DNA of 55,777 bases from Fibrobacter sp. GTDB lineage: Bacteria; Fibrobacterota; Fibrobacteria; Fibrobacterales; Fibrobacteraceae. Every line of letters begins with the position of its first letter. Position 1 is the stretch's first letter. The notes beneath the pieces are model-generated. The model ran no database searches, was not told the origin of the DNA, and saw nothing but the letters and a program-made list of their open reading frames with translations. Positions 7,780 through 15,779 of this stretch are shown here, piece after piece. The translations under genes were made by a program, and so were the position numbers. Where the stretch lies: assembly GCA_024398965.1 (NCBI GenBank), contig JAKSIF010000017.1, positions 1-55,777 of the forward strand, given 5' to 3'.

Positions 7780-8400
7780 TTATCGCACAAAGTTCATGGG
7801 CTGCCAGGGTTCCTTGGCTTCAACCTCTGCGGTGCCGGTGGCGAACTTTTTCAGCATAAAAGCCATGTTGTTTGCCAAGGTACGCATGGTCTGCATGCCT
7901 TCTGTATCTTGGGCGGATTCCGCTTCATTGCGGCCGTAGGCGATGTTCCAATACTGGGAAGTAACGATAGGCATGTTCAGCATCTGGAAAGGCATTTGCA
8001 AAGTTTGGAATGCAGCAGACGCACCACCGCGACGGCACACGCAAACAGCGGCAGCGGGCTTGCCCTGGAAATATGCGCCGGCAGCGTAAGCCATGCGCTG
8101 GATCAAGGAAAGTACGGAACCGTTGGGCTGGCCCCAGTAAACCGGAGAACCAACAATCAATGCGTCGCTGGTTTCCATCTTGGCGATGACTTCGTTACAG
8201 ATGTCTTCGTCAAAGGCGCAGCGGCAATTGCCCTTGGTCTTGCAAACGTTACAGGCAATGCAGCCACGAACGGCCTTGTTGCCGATCCACACGATTTCGC
8301 TATCGATGCCGTTCTTCTTCAGCTGTTCTGCAGCTTCGTTCAATGCGGTAAAAGTGTTGCCATTCTTGCGGGGGCTTCCGTTAATCAATAAAACTTTCAT
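7780..8400 (-). CDS. Flavodoxin family protein (NADPH-dependent FMN reductase-like)
   Basis: A 206-residue flavoprotein beginning MKVLLINGSPRKNGNTFTAL, the FMN-binding loop of this family. GSPVYWGQPNGSVLSLIQR near residue 90 and CRRGGASAAFQTLQMPF near 125 are the usual flavin- and substrate-side segments. A cysteine cluster GCIACNVCKTKGNC at about 47-60 resembles that of iron-sulfur flavoproteins. The ATG at 8400 is chosen because the family motif begins there and a GAGGT ribosome site precedes it. It lies 46 bases downstream of the aldo/keto reductase gene on the same strand and may share its transcript. It is a distant relative of the flavoprotein at 6529. Confidence 0.87.
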   Translation of the reverse strand: MKVLLINGSPRKNGNTFTALNEAAEQLKKNGIDSEIVWIGNKAVRGCIACNVCKTKGNCRCAFDEDICNEVIAKMETSDALIVGSPVYWGQPNGSVLSLIQRMAYAAGAYFQGKPAAAVCVCRRGGASAAFQTLQMPFQMLNMPIVTSQYWNIAYGRNEAESAQDTEGMQTMRTLANNMAFMLKKFATGTAEVEAKEPWQPMNFVR

Positions 8401-8446
8401 TTTGTTACCTCTGTTGCAAATATAATTTCTAGAATTTTTTGTGAAA

Positions 8447-9388
8447 TTACCAGTTTTCAAAACGGCGTCCCGTATCCATTCCGCCAATCTTTTTCATTTC
8501 TTCGGCAGATAATTCAATGTCGAAGATGTTGAAATTTTCTTCCAAGTATTTGAGCGAATCAATTCCCGGAATGGCGATGTAGCCGGCCTGAATATGCCAG
8601 CGTAAATCCACCTGAGCTGCTGTTTTTCCGTGAGCTTTCGCAATTTCTTTCAGCGTAGAATTGCCAAGAGTTTTCTGGGTATTTCCGCGACCGCCGAGTG
8701 GATAGTAGGATTCCACAACAGTGCCGTACTTGGCCACATATTTCTGGAATTCCGTATTCTGGTACAGCGGATGATTTTCATTCTGCACAACTGCAGGCTT
8801 TATTTTTGCACCTGCGGTCACACGCTCAAATTCCTCTGCGGTATAATAATTGGAAATTCCGATGGAGCGAATCTTCCCCGCAGCAACGCCTTTTTCTAGA
8901 GCCTTGTAGACGCCGTCGTCATTAGGTCCCGATTGATGAACAAGCATCAAGTCAATATAATCCAATCCCAATGTTTCATTGGACTCGTCAATAGCCTTTT
9001 CCGGATTACGGTAATAGCCTGGCATCACCTTGGTAGTCACGAAAACATCTTCACGTTTCACAAGGCCATCCTTGATGGCGCGGCGAACGCCTTCACCTAC
9101 GCCCTTTTCGTTGCCGTAATACTCCGCCGTATCAAAAAGGCGATAGCCCATCTTGATTGCTTCATAAACAGCATCCGATGCAAAAGAATCGCTCATAGTC
9201 CAGGTTCCAAGACCAAGAACCGGCATGGAGTAGCCGCTATTCAACTTGATTGTATTCGCACTTGGCACAGCCTCACCTCCACTGACCTGGGGTTCACTTT
9301 CCACATTTTTTGCTGCAACACTTTCGCTGGAGCAACCCAGCAAAAACGTCGCCGACGCCACAAGAAAACTTGAAAGGAGGTTTTTCAT
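8447..9388 (-). CDS. Aldo/keto reductase with lipoprotein signal
   Basis: A 313-residue aldo/keto reductase. The barrel has GLGTWTM, the tetrad region FDTAEYYGNE (Asp, Tyr), VTTKVM (Lys) and LVHQSG (His), and IGISNYY. Unusually, the N-terminus is a signal peptide with the lipobox LLGC at about residues 16-19, so the enzyme is predicted to be a membrane-anchored extracytoplasmic lipoprotein although the family uses NAD(P)H. I chose the ATG at 9388 over 9394: the -10 box abuts 9394 and the expected transcription start falls on 9388. A flavodoxin gene follows on the same strand. The substrate is unknown. Confidence 0.85.
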   Translation of the reverse strand: MKNLLSSFLVASATFLLGCSSESVAAKNVESEPQVSGGEAVPSANTIKLNSGYSMPVLGLGTWTMSDSFASDAVYEAIKMGYRLFDTAEYYGNEKGVGEGVRRAIKDGLVKREDVFVTTKVMPGYYRNPEKAIDESNETLGLDYIDLMLVHQSGPNDDGVYKALEKGVAAGKIRSIGISNYYTAEEFERVTAGAKIKPAVVQNENHPLYQNTEFQKYVAKYGTVVESYYPLGGRGNTQKTLGNSTLKEIAKAHGKTAAQVDLRWHIQAGYIAIPGIDSLKYLEENFNIFDIELSAEEMKKIGGMDTGRRFENW

Positions 9389-9394
9389 ATTCAT

Positions 9395-9425
9395 AATTTA
9401 ACACCTAGAGTTGACTCAATGTCAA
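9395..9425 (-). promoter_or_regulatory. MerR-type promoter of the aldo/keto reductase gene
   Basis: On the minus strand TTGACA (9420-9425) and TAAATT (9395-9400) are 19 bases apart, and the spacer holds the dyad CCTAGAGTTGACTCAA. This is nearly the same element as the one before the amidohydrolase pseudogene and resembles SoxR/AdhR-type operators. The gap from the -10 to the ATG at 9388 is six bases, again leaderless in form. No merR-like gene is present in the window, so the regulator must be elsewhere. Confidence 0.7.
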
Positions 9426-9435
9426 ATCATTTTTT

Positions 9436-9466
9436 ATAAAAAAAGAAGGCAGCAAGCCACCTTCTT
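9436..9466 (-). terminator. Terminator behind the hydrolase gene
   Basis: Read on the minus strand, AAGAAGG and CCTTCTT pair around an inner GC-containing loop and are followed by a run of seven T. It lies about 30 bases after the hydrolase stop and before the aldo/keto reductase promoter, so it separates the two units. Confidence 0.75.
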
Positions 9467-9497
9467 TTCAAATGCATTTCGCAACGGTTCAAGTCGA

Positions 9498-10661
9498 TTA
9501 CTTCAGGTTGGTCTTGAAGAATTCGTCAAGTTTTGCAAAGGGAATCTTTTCCATGTTGTCGTAAAGATCCACATGAGATGCTCCAGGAATCACCAGAAGT
9601 TCCTTGTTGGAAGGATTTGGATTTGCCTTGATGCCTGCAGCAGGATTGCCTTCAACCATGTACTTGTAAGCATCCTTGCCGAAGTAGAAGGAATGAGCCT
9701 TGTCACCGTGCATTACGAGAACAGCGGAACGAATTTCGTTGGTGTAACGGAGGAAGCGGGCGTTAGCATAAGCCTGGGTGCCTGTAGCGTTCCATCCGTC
9801 GTTGGAATTGCCAGAGCGTTTGTGGTAACCGCGGGGAGTCTTGTAGTAAGCGAAATAATCCTTCACAAAATAGGGAGCGTCATCCGGAAGCGGGTCCACA
9901 ACGCCACCGGCACGCAGGTAGGAACCTGCGGCGCGATCCTTTACGCGCTGGGCTGCGAGAGCCTTGCGGCCTTCGTAACGGGCTTCTTCATTGTCAGCAG
10001 AATCGAAGTAACCGTTGCCACCCACGCGGGTCATGTCATACATGGTGCTTGCCACAGTTGCCTTGATGCGTGTATCGGCGGCAGCAGCGTTCAAGGCGAT
10101 GCCACCCCAACCGCAAATACCGATAATGCCGATGCGTTCAGCATCCACATTTTCCTGGGCGCCGAGGAAGTCTACAGCAGCCATAAAGTCTTCGGTGTTG
10201 ATATCCGGAGAAGCTACACGGCGGGGCATGCCGCTGCTTTCACCAGTAAAGCTTGGGTCAAATGCGATGGACAAGAAGCCCTTTTCAGCCATGGTCTGTG
10301 CGTAAAGACCACTGGACTGTTCCTTCACGGCGCCGAAGGGGCCTGAAACAGCGATGGCCGGGAACTTGCCGTTTGCAGCAAGGCTTGCATCCTTCGGGAT
10401 GTACATATCGGCAGCCAAGGTGATGCCGAAATTGTTGGCGAAGGTCACCTTCTTGTGATCCACCTTTTCACTCTTTTTGAAAACCTTGTCCCATTCTTGA
10501 GTCAGTTCCAATTTTTCATTCTGTGCCATAGTGGTCTCGTTTGCGGAGTAGTTTGTTTTTGCGGAAGCCTGGCTTGCATCGTTCTTGTCGCAGCAAGCGG
10601 TGAATAATGCAGTGCCCAGGGCGATGCCAATTCCTGCGGCAATTTTTGTAGTAATGTTCAT
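9498..10661 (-). CDS. Dienelactone-hydrolase-like alpha/beta hydrolase lipoprotein
   Basis: A 387-residue exported hydrolase. The signal peptide ends in the lipobox FTAC near residue 22, so it is probably an outer-membrane or periplasmic lipoprotein. The alpha/beta fold is shown by AIAVSGPFGAVKEQ, the nucleophile elbow GICGWGG near 190, VMHGDKAHS (acid) near 305 and PGASHVDLYD (His) near 360. The nucleophile is Cys rather than Ser, as in dienelactone hydrolases. A GAGGA ribosome site precedes the ATG. It follows an O-acetyltransferase gene by 20 bases on the same strand and probably shares its promoter, under the divergent LysR gene. The substrate is unknown. Confidence 0.82.
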   Translation of the reverse strand: MNITTKIAAGIGIALGTALFTACCDKNDASQASAKTNYSANETTMAQNEKLELTQEWDKVFKKSEKVDHKKVTFANNFGITLAADMYIPKDASLAANGKFPAIAVSGPFGAVKEQSSGLYAQTMAEKGFLSIAFDPSFTGESSGMPRRVASPDINTEDFMAAVDFLGAQENVDAERIGIIGICGWGGIALNAAAADTRIKATVASTMYDMTRVGGNGYFDSADNEEARYEGRKALAAQRVKDRAAGSYLRAGGVVDPLPDDAPYFVKDYFAYYKTPRGYHKRSGNSNDGWNATGTQAYANARFLRYTNEIRSAVLVMHGDKAHSFYFGKDAYKYMVEGNPAAGIKANPNPSNKELLVIPGASHVDLYDNMEKIPFAKLDEFFKTNLK

Positions 10662-10681
10662 GTTGTCCTCTTATTTAATGT

Positions 10682-11284
10682 TTAAACTTTGATGTCCTTG
10701 ATTTTCTTTGCCGGAACGCCAGCCACAACTGTTTTGGGTTCCACATTTTTTGTTACTACGGCGGCGGCTGCCACAATGGCTCCATAACCGATTGTAACTC
10801 CTGGCAGAATAATGGCTCCAGCACCAATCCAGACGTTGTCCTCGATGTGAATCGGTTTAAAGACCATATCGCCGCGATGCTCTGGATCTTGGTTGTGGTT
10901 GATTGTGCAAAGAGTCACGTTGTGCCCGAATAGTACTCCGTTACCAATACGGATGCCGCCCTGATCCTGGAACTTGCAACCAGAATTGATAAATACGTTT
11001 TCTCCAATAAAGGTGTTCTTGCCGCAATCGGTGTTGAACGGCGGGAACATTCCTGTGCTTTCGGGAACAGCGATTCCCCAAAGGTCCGAAAGAAGCTTGC
11101 GTAGTTCTTCTGGCTCGTGATACCTACTGTTGATTTCCGCTGTGATGCGAAGGGCTTCCTGGGAGTATCTGTGCATTTGCTGGTGTACATCGGACCCTGC
11201 GATGACGGGTTTTCCTGAAGCCATGTATTCACGAAATTCTTCTATAGACATGCTAAACCTGTTTTGCGTTCCAAATTTAGACAC
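10682..11284 (-). CDS. Sugar O-acetyltransferase (hexapeptide family)
   Basis: A 200-residue Maa/LacA-type acetyltransferase. The N-terminus carries the Mac-like domain ([11 protein letters not shown] to about residue 60), then hexapeptide coils with [28 protein letters not shown]-like turns and [15 protein letters not shown], closing in [15 protein letters not shown]. The catalytic His is expected in [12 protein letters not shown] near residue 113. It is the first gene of a leftward pair with the lipoprotein hydrolase and is divergent from a LysR regulator across a 123-base gap with palindromic sites. Acetyl-CoA dependence is known for the family; the acceptor is not evident. Confidence 0.87.
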   Translation of the reverse strand: MSKFGTQNRFSMSIEEFREYMASGKPVIAGSDVHQQMHRYSQEALRITAEINSRYHEPEELRKLLSDLWGIAVPESTGMFPPFNTDCGKNTFIGENVFINSGCKFQDQGGIRIGNGVLFGHNVTLCTINHNQDPEHRGDMVFKPIHIEDNVWIGAGAIILPGVTIGYGAIVAAAAVVTKNVEPKTVVAGVPAKKIKDIKV

Positions 11285-11314
11285 GAAATACTAAAATAAC
11301 CAATACTTTGTTTT

Positions 11315-11340
11315 TATAGTCAACTATAACTATAAGTTAT
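11315..11340. promoter_or_regulatory. Overlapping palindromes between lysR-type gene and acetyltransferase gene
   Basis: TATAGTCAACTATA (11315-11328) is a dyad with arms TATAGT and ACTATA. ATAACT-ATA-AGTTAT (11326-11340) is a second perfect dyad that overlaps it by three bases. They lie midway between the divergent genes, where LysR-type regulators bind T-N11-A sites to control themselves and their neighbour. Assignment as the LysR operator is inference from position and symmetry. Confidence 0.5.
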
Positions 11341-11375
11341 GTTTGTATATTATGGAGAACAAATCCGTATAACCC

Positions 11376-11410
11376 CTAATTTCTAAACTCTAGTTTCTAG
11401 CCTCTATATG
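11376..11410. repeat. Heptanucleotide tandem array abutting the lysR-type start
   Basis: Five consecutive seven-base units, each beginning CTA: CTAATTT, CTAAACT, CTAGTTT, CTAGCCT and CTATATG. The last contains the ATG of the regulator gene. Read on the minus strand each unit holds a TAG. No ribosome site is visible in the array. A similar periodicity occurs before pyrC and before the last aminotransferase. Confidence 0.6.
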
Positions 11411-12274
11411 GAACTTCGTCATTTACGATATTTTTTAGCAGTTGCCCATGAGCAGAATTTTACGGCGGCGGCAAACTTGATGTGTGTTTCCCAGCCGGCT
11501 CTTTCAAAGCAGATCAAGGATCTAGAAGAAGAAATAGGGAAGTCCCTCTTTGTGCGCAGCTCCAAGAACGTTCTTCTTACGGAGGCAGGGATGTTCCTTA
11601 GACAGCGCGCCGAGGAAATTCTGGATTTGTCGAATAGAACCTTGATGGAGCTGAAGGCGGATGAAGAGGAAGTCATCGGAGAAATTAATGTGGTCTGTGG
11701 CGAAATTGAGGCGGTCTCCTTTATTGCGGGCGCCATCAAGAAAATGAATCGGCAGTACCCTCGAGTAAAGTTTAACATGACCACCGGTGACGAAGAGACC
11801 GTCCGTTATCAGCTGGATAAGGGCGTTGCCGATTTCGGCATGTTCGTTGACTTGACGGTTCTCCCTGGATATGAAAGCGTTTCTGTTCCCATCGTTTCGC
11901 CTTGGGGGGTTATGACCTGGAAAGGAAATTCCCTTGCAAAAAAGAAATTTGCAACACCTAGGGACTTGCTCCATATTCCGCTGTTTATTTCTAGGCAGAT
12001 GTTGAACAACAATACCTTGACAACTTGGCTGGGTTACAGTGCCGACAAGCTGAATATTGTCGGCACCAACGATATGCTTTACAATGCGTCAAAGCTTGCC
12101 GAAGCGGAGGTGGCGAGTATTGTGACCATTGATGGCATTGTGAATACCAGGGGGACGAAGCTTTGCTTTGTTCCCTTCAAGCCGTTTTTTCCCATCAAGG
12201 TTTCCGTTGCCTGGAAAAAGAAACAGGCCTTGAGCAAGGCCTGCGAAAAATTCCTGGAGATTATAAAGGAATAA
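11408..12274 (+). CDS. LysR family transcriptional regulator
   Basis: A 288-residue LysR-type regulator. The N-terminal helix-turn-helix is classic: MELRHLRYFLAVAHEQNFTA, then LCVSQPALSKQIKDLEEEIGKSLFVR to about residue 58 and a linker helix to 90. The co-inducer domain follows, with the usual EAVSFIAGAIKKMNRQYP start. It is divergent from the O-acetyltransferase/hydrolase pair, the common arrangement in which such a regulator senses a small molecule related to the adjacent enzymes. The start codon is inside a heptanucleotide repeat array and lacks a clear Shine-Dalgarno sequence. The inducer is unknown. Confidence 0.9.
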   Translation: MELRHLRYFLAVAHEQNFTAAANLMCVSQPALSKQIKDLEEEIGKSLFVRSSKNVLLTEAGMFLRQRAEEILDLSNRTLMELKADEEEVIGEINVVCGEIEAVSFIAGAIKKMNRQYPRVKFNMTTGDEETVRYQLDKGVADFGMFVDLTVLPGYESVSVPIVSPWGVMTWKGNSLAKKKFATPRDLLHIPLFISRQMLNNNTLTTWLGYSADKLNIVGTNDMLYNASKLAEAEVASIVTIDGIVNTRGTKLCFVPFKPFFPIKVSVAWKKKQALSKACEKFLEIIKE

Positions 12275-12297
12275 TTTTGTCACGTTTTGCAAGAATA

Positions 12298-13122
12298 CTA
12301 GAACGTCACTAACAATCCTGCCGCGTTGGGGCTAGCAAAGAATGATATGTGATCTGGAGATTCTCCGTCACGAAGTTTCTTGAAGTTGTTACCCACGGTA
12401 CGACCAATAAGAAATCCGGTGATGGCTCCTGCAAAGATGTCGCTTGCCCAGTGGGCCATGAAGGACATGCTGACGCCCACCATGACAGAATAGCCGATGG
12501 CTCCCGCGAGGATGTAGTTGTTGTCTGGGTGGAGCGTTGCCAGGGTGACGGCCATGGCGGTGGCTGTTGCCGTGTGTCCGCTGGGCCAGCCGTTAAAGAT
12601 TCCACCACGCCAGAATCCAAAACGGAATCCGTCACTGTAATCGTCCTGGAAATCTTCGTCGCCGTCCGCGGCTTCCCTAACGTGCGGGGGAATGCGTCCG
12701 GTAAACGCCTTGATGACGGAAGTGTAGCCCCAGCCGAGTAGGGCCGCCTGGCCCATGGCAAGTCCGTCGAATTGAATGTCGTGATTGTCGCTGCCGTAGT
12801 ACATGGCGAGAGGAACTGCGAAGGGAGCAAAGGATCCGATGATTCCGCCGGGAAGTGTTGCAATCGTTGACGCGGTCTCATGTCGGACACAGAAACGGTT
12901 CCACTTCCAGTCGATTCCGCTTTCTATAAACCCGTAGGTGCCGCCGGCTGCTGCAACCCAGGGAAGGCCGTATCCGTAGGTAAGAACGCCTAGGGTGTTC
13001 CAGCCGATGTCGTGGAAGAGGGTAGCGAACAGCGGGATGCGCTGTCTTGTTTCGTCAACGCTTTCTGCAGCAAAAGCCTGGCAGCTTACTGCAAAAAGGA
13101 TTGTGAACAAAATCTTCCTCAT
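12298..13122 (-). CDS. PAP2 family phosphatase
   Basis: A 274-residue exported or membrane-bound phosphatase. A signal peptide of about 18 residues (FAVSCQAFA) precedes a domain with the three PAP2 elements: KAFTGRIPPHVR (motif 1), PSGHTATATAMA (motif 2) and MAHWASDIFAG (motif 3, with the catalytic His). The family dephosphorylates lipid phosphates such as phosphatidic acid or undecaprenyl pyrophosphate; which one is not evident. Several hydrophobic stretches surround the motifs. It starts five bases after the DUF167 gene and is the last gene of a divIVA-led leftward unit. It ends 23 bases from the convergent LysR-type gene. Confidence 0.85.
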   Translation of the reverse strand: MRKILFTILFAVSCQAFAAESVDETRQRIPLFATLFHDIGWNTLGVLTYGYGLPWVAAAGGTYGFIESGIDWKWNRFCVRHETASTIATLPGGIIGSFAPFAVPLAMYYGSDNHDIQFDGLAMGQAALLGWGYTSVIKAFTGRIPPHVREAADGDEDFQDDYSDGFRFGFWRGGIFNGWPSGHTATATAMAVTLATLHPDNNYILAGAIGYSVMVGVSMSFMAHWASDIFAGAITGFLIGRTVGNNFKKLRDGESPDHISFFASPNAAGLLVTF

Positions 13123-13127
13123 GAAGA

Positions 13128-13352
13128 TTAAATTCCGTCGATTTCTACAACTTTCTTGTTGTTGGTGCTGCCAATGACAACCCGTACATCACGCTTGTGA
13201 ACCTTGAAGTGTTCAGCCAGGAGTTCACAGATGGCTTCGTTTGCCGCGCCCTCTACAGGAGGGGCCTTGACTTCTACCTTGAAGCTTCCGTCGGGTTGAG
13301 GCGTTACGGACTCTCGCTTACTGCGGGCGTGTACCTTGATATTGATTCGCAT
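13128..13352 (-). CDS. DUF167 (YggU-like) protein
   Basis: A 74-residue protein matching the DUF167/YggU family: INIKVHARSKRESV, then VEVKAPPVEGAANEAICELLAEHF and VVIGSTNNKKVVEI. The family has a small alpha/beta fold of unknown function and is often found beside divIVA, yggT and cell-division genes. Here its first base overlaps the last base of the divIVA stop, so the two are translationally coupled. Length is normal for the family. Confidence 0.88.
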   Translation of the reverse strand: MRINIKVHARSKRESVTPQPDGSFKVEVKAPPVEGAANEAICELLAEHFKVHKRDVRVVIGSTNNKKVVEIDGI

Positions 13353-13873
13353 TAGGCCAGAACGTTTCCCATGGGAGGAACCTGGCGCTTGGGCTGCTGG
13401 CTCAGGGCTTCAAGTTCCTTCTGGTCGTTTTCCATGGCTGCCAGCAGGTCTTCCTGACCGCGGATCAGGGCGCGGCAGCGGATGAAGTAGTTGGTGCGCA
13501 GCTGCTTCAGCTGTTCGATTTCGGCACGGAGTTCCTCTGCTTCGCGCTTGGTGCTTTCCACTTCACGTACTGCGCGGGCCTTGGCTTCGGCGATGATAAT
13601 TTCAGCTTCCTTTTCGGCGGTGGCCTTGACTTCGTCCACGGTGCGCTGCATGGTAACAACGGCGTCCTGGATGGTCTTTTCGATCTGACGGTAATAGTTG
13701 ACTCGTTCTTCGGCGACCTTCAGGCGTTCGGTCAGATCGGTGCGGTCTCTAGACATCTGTTCAAAGGCGTTGGCTGCGGTTTCCAGGAAAGCCTTGACTT
13801 CTTCGGGGTCGATGCCGCCGAAGTTCTTCTTGTGGAAAGTCTGGTTTCTAATGTCTAGCGGTGTAAGTTCCAT
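13352..13873 (-). CDS. divIVA: DivIVA domain protein
   Basis: A 173-residue DivIVA-type coiled-coil protein. MELTPLDIRNQTFHKKNFGGIDPEEVKAFL is the conserved N-terminal membrane-curvature domain, here described by its key residues FxKxxxGxDxxEV. A long heptad coiled coil covers residues 35-150. The family marks poles or septa and recruits cell-division or envelope factors. It heads a leftward unit with DUF167 and PAP2, which fits an envelope role. The promoter region is shared with the divergent GGDEF gene at 14002. Confidence 0.88.
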   Translation of the reverse strand: MELTPLDIRNQTFHKKNFGGIDPEEVKAFLETAANAFEQMSRDRTDLTERLKVAEERVNYYRQIEKTIQDAVVTMQRTVDEVKATAEKEAEIIIAEAKARAVREVESTKREAEELRAEIEQLKQLRTNYFIRCRALIRGQEDLLAAMENDQKELEALSQQPKRQVPPMGNVLA

Positions 13874-14001
13874 TTTTTACCTGCCGATAAATAAAACTCT
13901 TTTCGTTGGTCTGCCAACTGATGAAAATATAGTATTTGATTTGACTTTGGAAAAAATGCCCTGCTAAAAACAAATTATATTAGAGGCAAAGGAGGGTGTG
14001 T

Positions 14002-15081
14002 ATGCAGTTTGTCAAAAAGTTCTGGAAACGTCAGGACACCCTGGAACGAAAGCTTTTTTGGACAATTCTTGTTGTGGTCTCCGCGGCTACAATTTCCTCC
14101 GCCGTCTTTACTGTCTATGAAGGGTTGAGCTATGCGGCCTCCCTTTGCAGCATCGGATGCGCCATCGTGTGCGTGCTTGTTGGCCTGATTGCTGTCAAGA
14201 CATCCCTGTATTCCCAGTGCTATCTGGTGATGTGCTGCATTCTAAGCTGTTTTCTGCTTCCCTTGCTGTTTCTTTTCTGTGGTGGAATTACCAGTGGCAT
14301 GCCGCTGTACTTTATATCCTCCGTGGTGTTGCTGGCGTACTCTGACCGCAAGGTGGGTAAGAGCGTAGCCTTTGCTTTCTCCCTAGTGATCCAAGTGTCT
14401 GTGCTTGTGGCTTCTTGGAATGATCCTTCCCTTGTAATTGTTTCGCTGGATAGGGATTCCTCCTATTTGGACTTTGTGGCGTCTACCGTGGTGAATAGCC
14501 TGACACTGTTCCTGGTGGCAGCCTTTGCCATGGGTTCCTACAGTCGGGAACGATTCAAGAAGGAAGCTCTCCTGGCCAAGCTGGATTACCTTTCCATGCG
14601 GGATCCCCTGACCGAGATATATAACCGTCGCTACTTGATGAATTACCTGGAAAATGTGGTATGGCACAGGCGCAATGACTTTTGCCTGCTGATGTTCGAC
14701 ATCGACGACTTTAAGCGCGTAAACGACTACTGCGGCCACATGTTCGGAGACCAGGTGGTAACTTCTGTGGCTAAACTGCTGAAGGGATTCTGCGATTCCT
14801 CTACAGAGGGATGCGTTGCCCGCTATGGTGGAGAGACCTTTGTCTATATATACAGGGCCGGGAGCGAGGTAGATGCTGTCGCCAAGTCCGAAAGTGTTCG
14901 TAAGGGGATTACCCAGCTGCGTTGGGAGAAGTACCCCCAGGTCCATGTGACGGTGAGCGGAGGCCTCGTGAACCTTGGAAGCCATGTCTTGAAGGATGTT
15001 GGACAGGCGCTCGCCATGGCGGATGGACTGGTTAAGCAGGCTAAATCCAAGGGCAAGAACCAGGTGTGCGGGATGGCCTAA
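14002..15081 (+). CDS. Membrane GGDEF-domain protein with degenerate motif
   Basis: A 359-residue protein with about six hydrophobic helices in residues 15-180, then a C-terminal GGDEF domain from DPLTEIYNRRYL near 200. The metal-binding segment FDIDDFKRVND is intact, but the signature reads GGETF near residue 275 instead of GG(D/E)EF. The fourth position, normally acidic, is Thr, so diguanylate cyclase activity is uncertain. No RxxD inhibitory site precedes it. I chose the ATG at 14002 because GGAGGG ends six bases before it; an upstream GTG is only two codons away. It is divergent from divIVA. Confidence 0.85.
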   Translation: MQFVKKFWKRQDTLERKLFWTILVVVSAATISSAVFTVYEGLSYAASLCSIGCAIVCVLVGLIAVKTSLYSQCYLVMCCILSCFLLPLLFLFCGGITSGMPLYFISSVVLLAYSDRKVGKSVAFAFSLVIQVSVLVASWNDPSLVIVSLDRDSSYLDFVASTVVNSLTLFLVAAFAMGSYSRERFKKEALLAKLDYLSMRDPLTEIYNRRYLMNYLENVVWHRRNDFCLLMFDIDDFKRVNDYCGHMFGDQVVTSVAKLLKGFCDSSTEGCVARYGGETFVYIYRAGSEVDAVAKSESVRKGITQLRWEKYPQVHVTVSGGLVNLGSHVLKDVGQALAMADGLVKQAKSKGKNQVCGMA

Positions 15082-15247
15082 AATTAAACCTGTTGATAGA
15101 ATGTGAATAAGTTGAAATAATGCTTGGGGAATACCTTGTGGTGGCGCTAAAAGTTGTGATTAGCCGAAACCGACCCCTTGATTTATCATGAATATTTACT
15201 AATTTTGCGAATCGAAAAATTTTTGACTTTTAATAAAGGTTACTACA

Positions 15248-15403
15248 ATGAAAAGAACATTCCAGCCTCATAATCGTAAGCGCGCTAACAAGCATGGTTT
15301 CCGCACCCGTATGGAAGACCGTTGGGGTCGCGCAGTTCTGAGCCGTCGTCGTGCCAAGGGCCGCAAGCGCTTGACCGTTAGCGACACCATCTACAAGAAG
15401 TAA
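15248..15403 (+). CDS. rpmH: 50S ribosomal protein L34
   Basis: A 51-residue basic protein: [19 protein letters not shown] at the start and [14 protein letters not shown] in the second half are diagnostic of L34. The C-terminus has a short extension (SDTIYKK) beyond the usual 44-46 residues. It heads the conserved rpmH-rnpA-yidD-yidC cluster. An AAAGG ribosome site precedes the ATG. The 166-base gap upstream is AT-rich and may hold the operon promoter. Confidence 0.95.
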   Translation: MKRTFQPHNRKRANKHGFRTRMEDRWGRAVLSRRRAKGRKRLTVSDTIYKK

Positions 15404-15419
15404 GAGAGGCGGTTGGCCA

Positions 15420-15779
15420 ATGGCCACCCAGCGCTCCTTGCGTTCTTATAGGCTGCCTAACCAGCCTGCTTACCGGCAAGTAGCCGTCCAAGGGAAGTTT
15501 GTCCGCGGTTCATCCTTCACGATGAAGTGGATTGACAGTCCGGACGGTTTTTGTCGTTTCTGCTTTTTGGCGAAAAAGAAGAACGGGAATGCGGTTTACC
15601 GCAATCACTGCCGCCGTTTGCTGCGCCCCCTGTTCTACGGGATGGTTCCCTATATCAAAAAGCCTGTCTGGGCGATGATTGTCGTTAGCGACAAGGCCGA
15701 CGAGGTGACGTCGGAACGCTTCCGCGAGACTGCGGAAAAAATCTTCAAGAAGATGGAATGGACCCGTGGAGAAGGTTAG
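15420..15779 (+). CDS. rnpA: Ribonuclease P protein component
   Basis: A 119-residue basic protein. [12 protein letters not shown] corresponds to the beta-strand region that binds the pre-tRNA leader, and [15 protein letters not shown] near residues 55-70 is the RNR-type motif that contacts RNase P RNA. The second half of the family fold ([28 protein letters not shown]) is present. It matures tRNA 5' ends with the catalytic RNA rnpB, which is not in the window. It lies 16 bases after rpmH and overlaps yidD by 14 bases. Confidence 0.92.
   Translation: MATQRSLRSYRLPNQPAYRQVAVQGKFVRGSSFTMKWIDSPDGFCRFCFLAKKKNGNAVYRNHCRRLLRPLFYGMVPYIKKPVWAMIVVSDKADEVTSERFRETAEKIFKKMEWTRGEG

Noticed and set aside
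15082-15247. Possible replication origin upstream of rpmH
   Set aside because: rpmH often lies near oriC, and the minus strand has one TTATTCACA and a CTATCAACA-like word, but there is no cluster of DnaA boxes and no dnaA gene.
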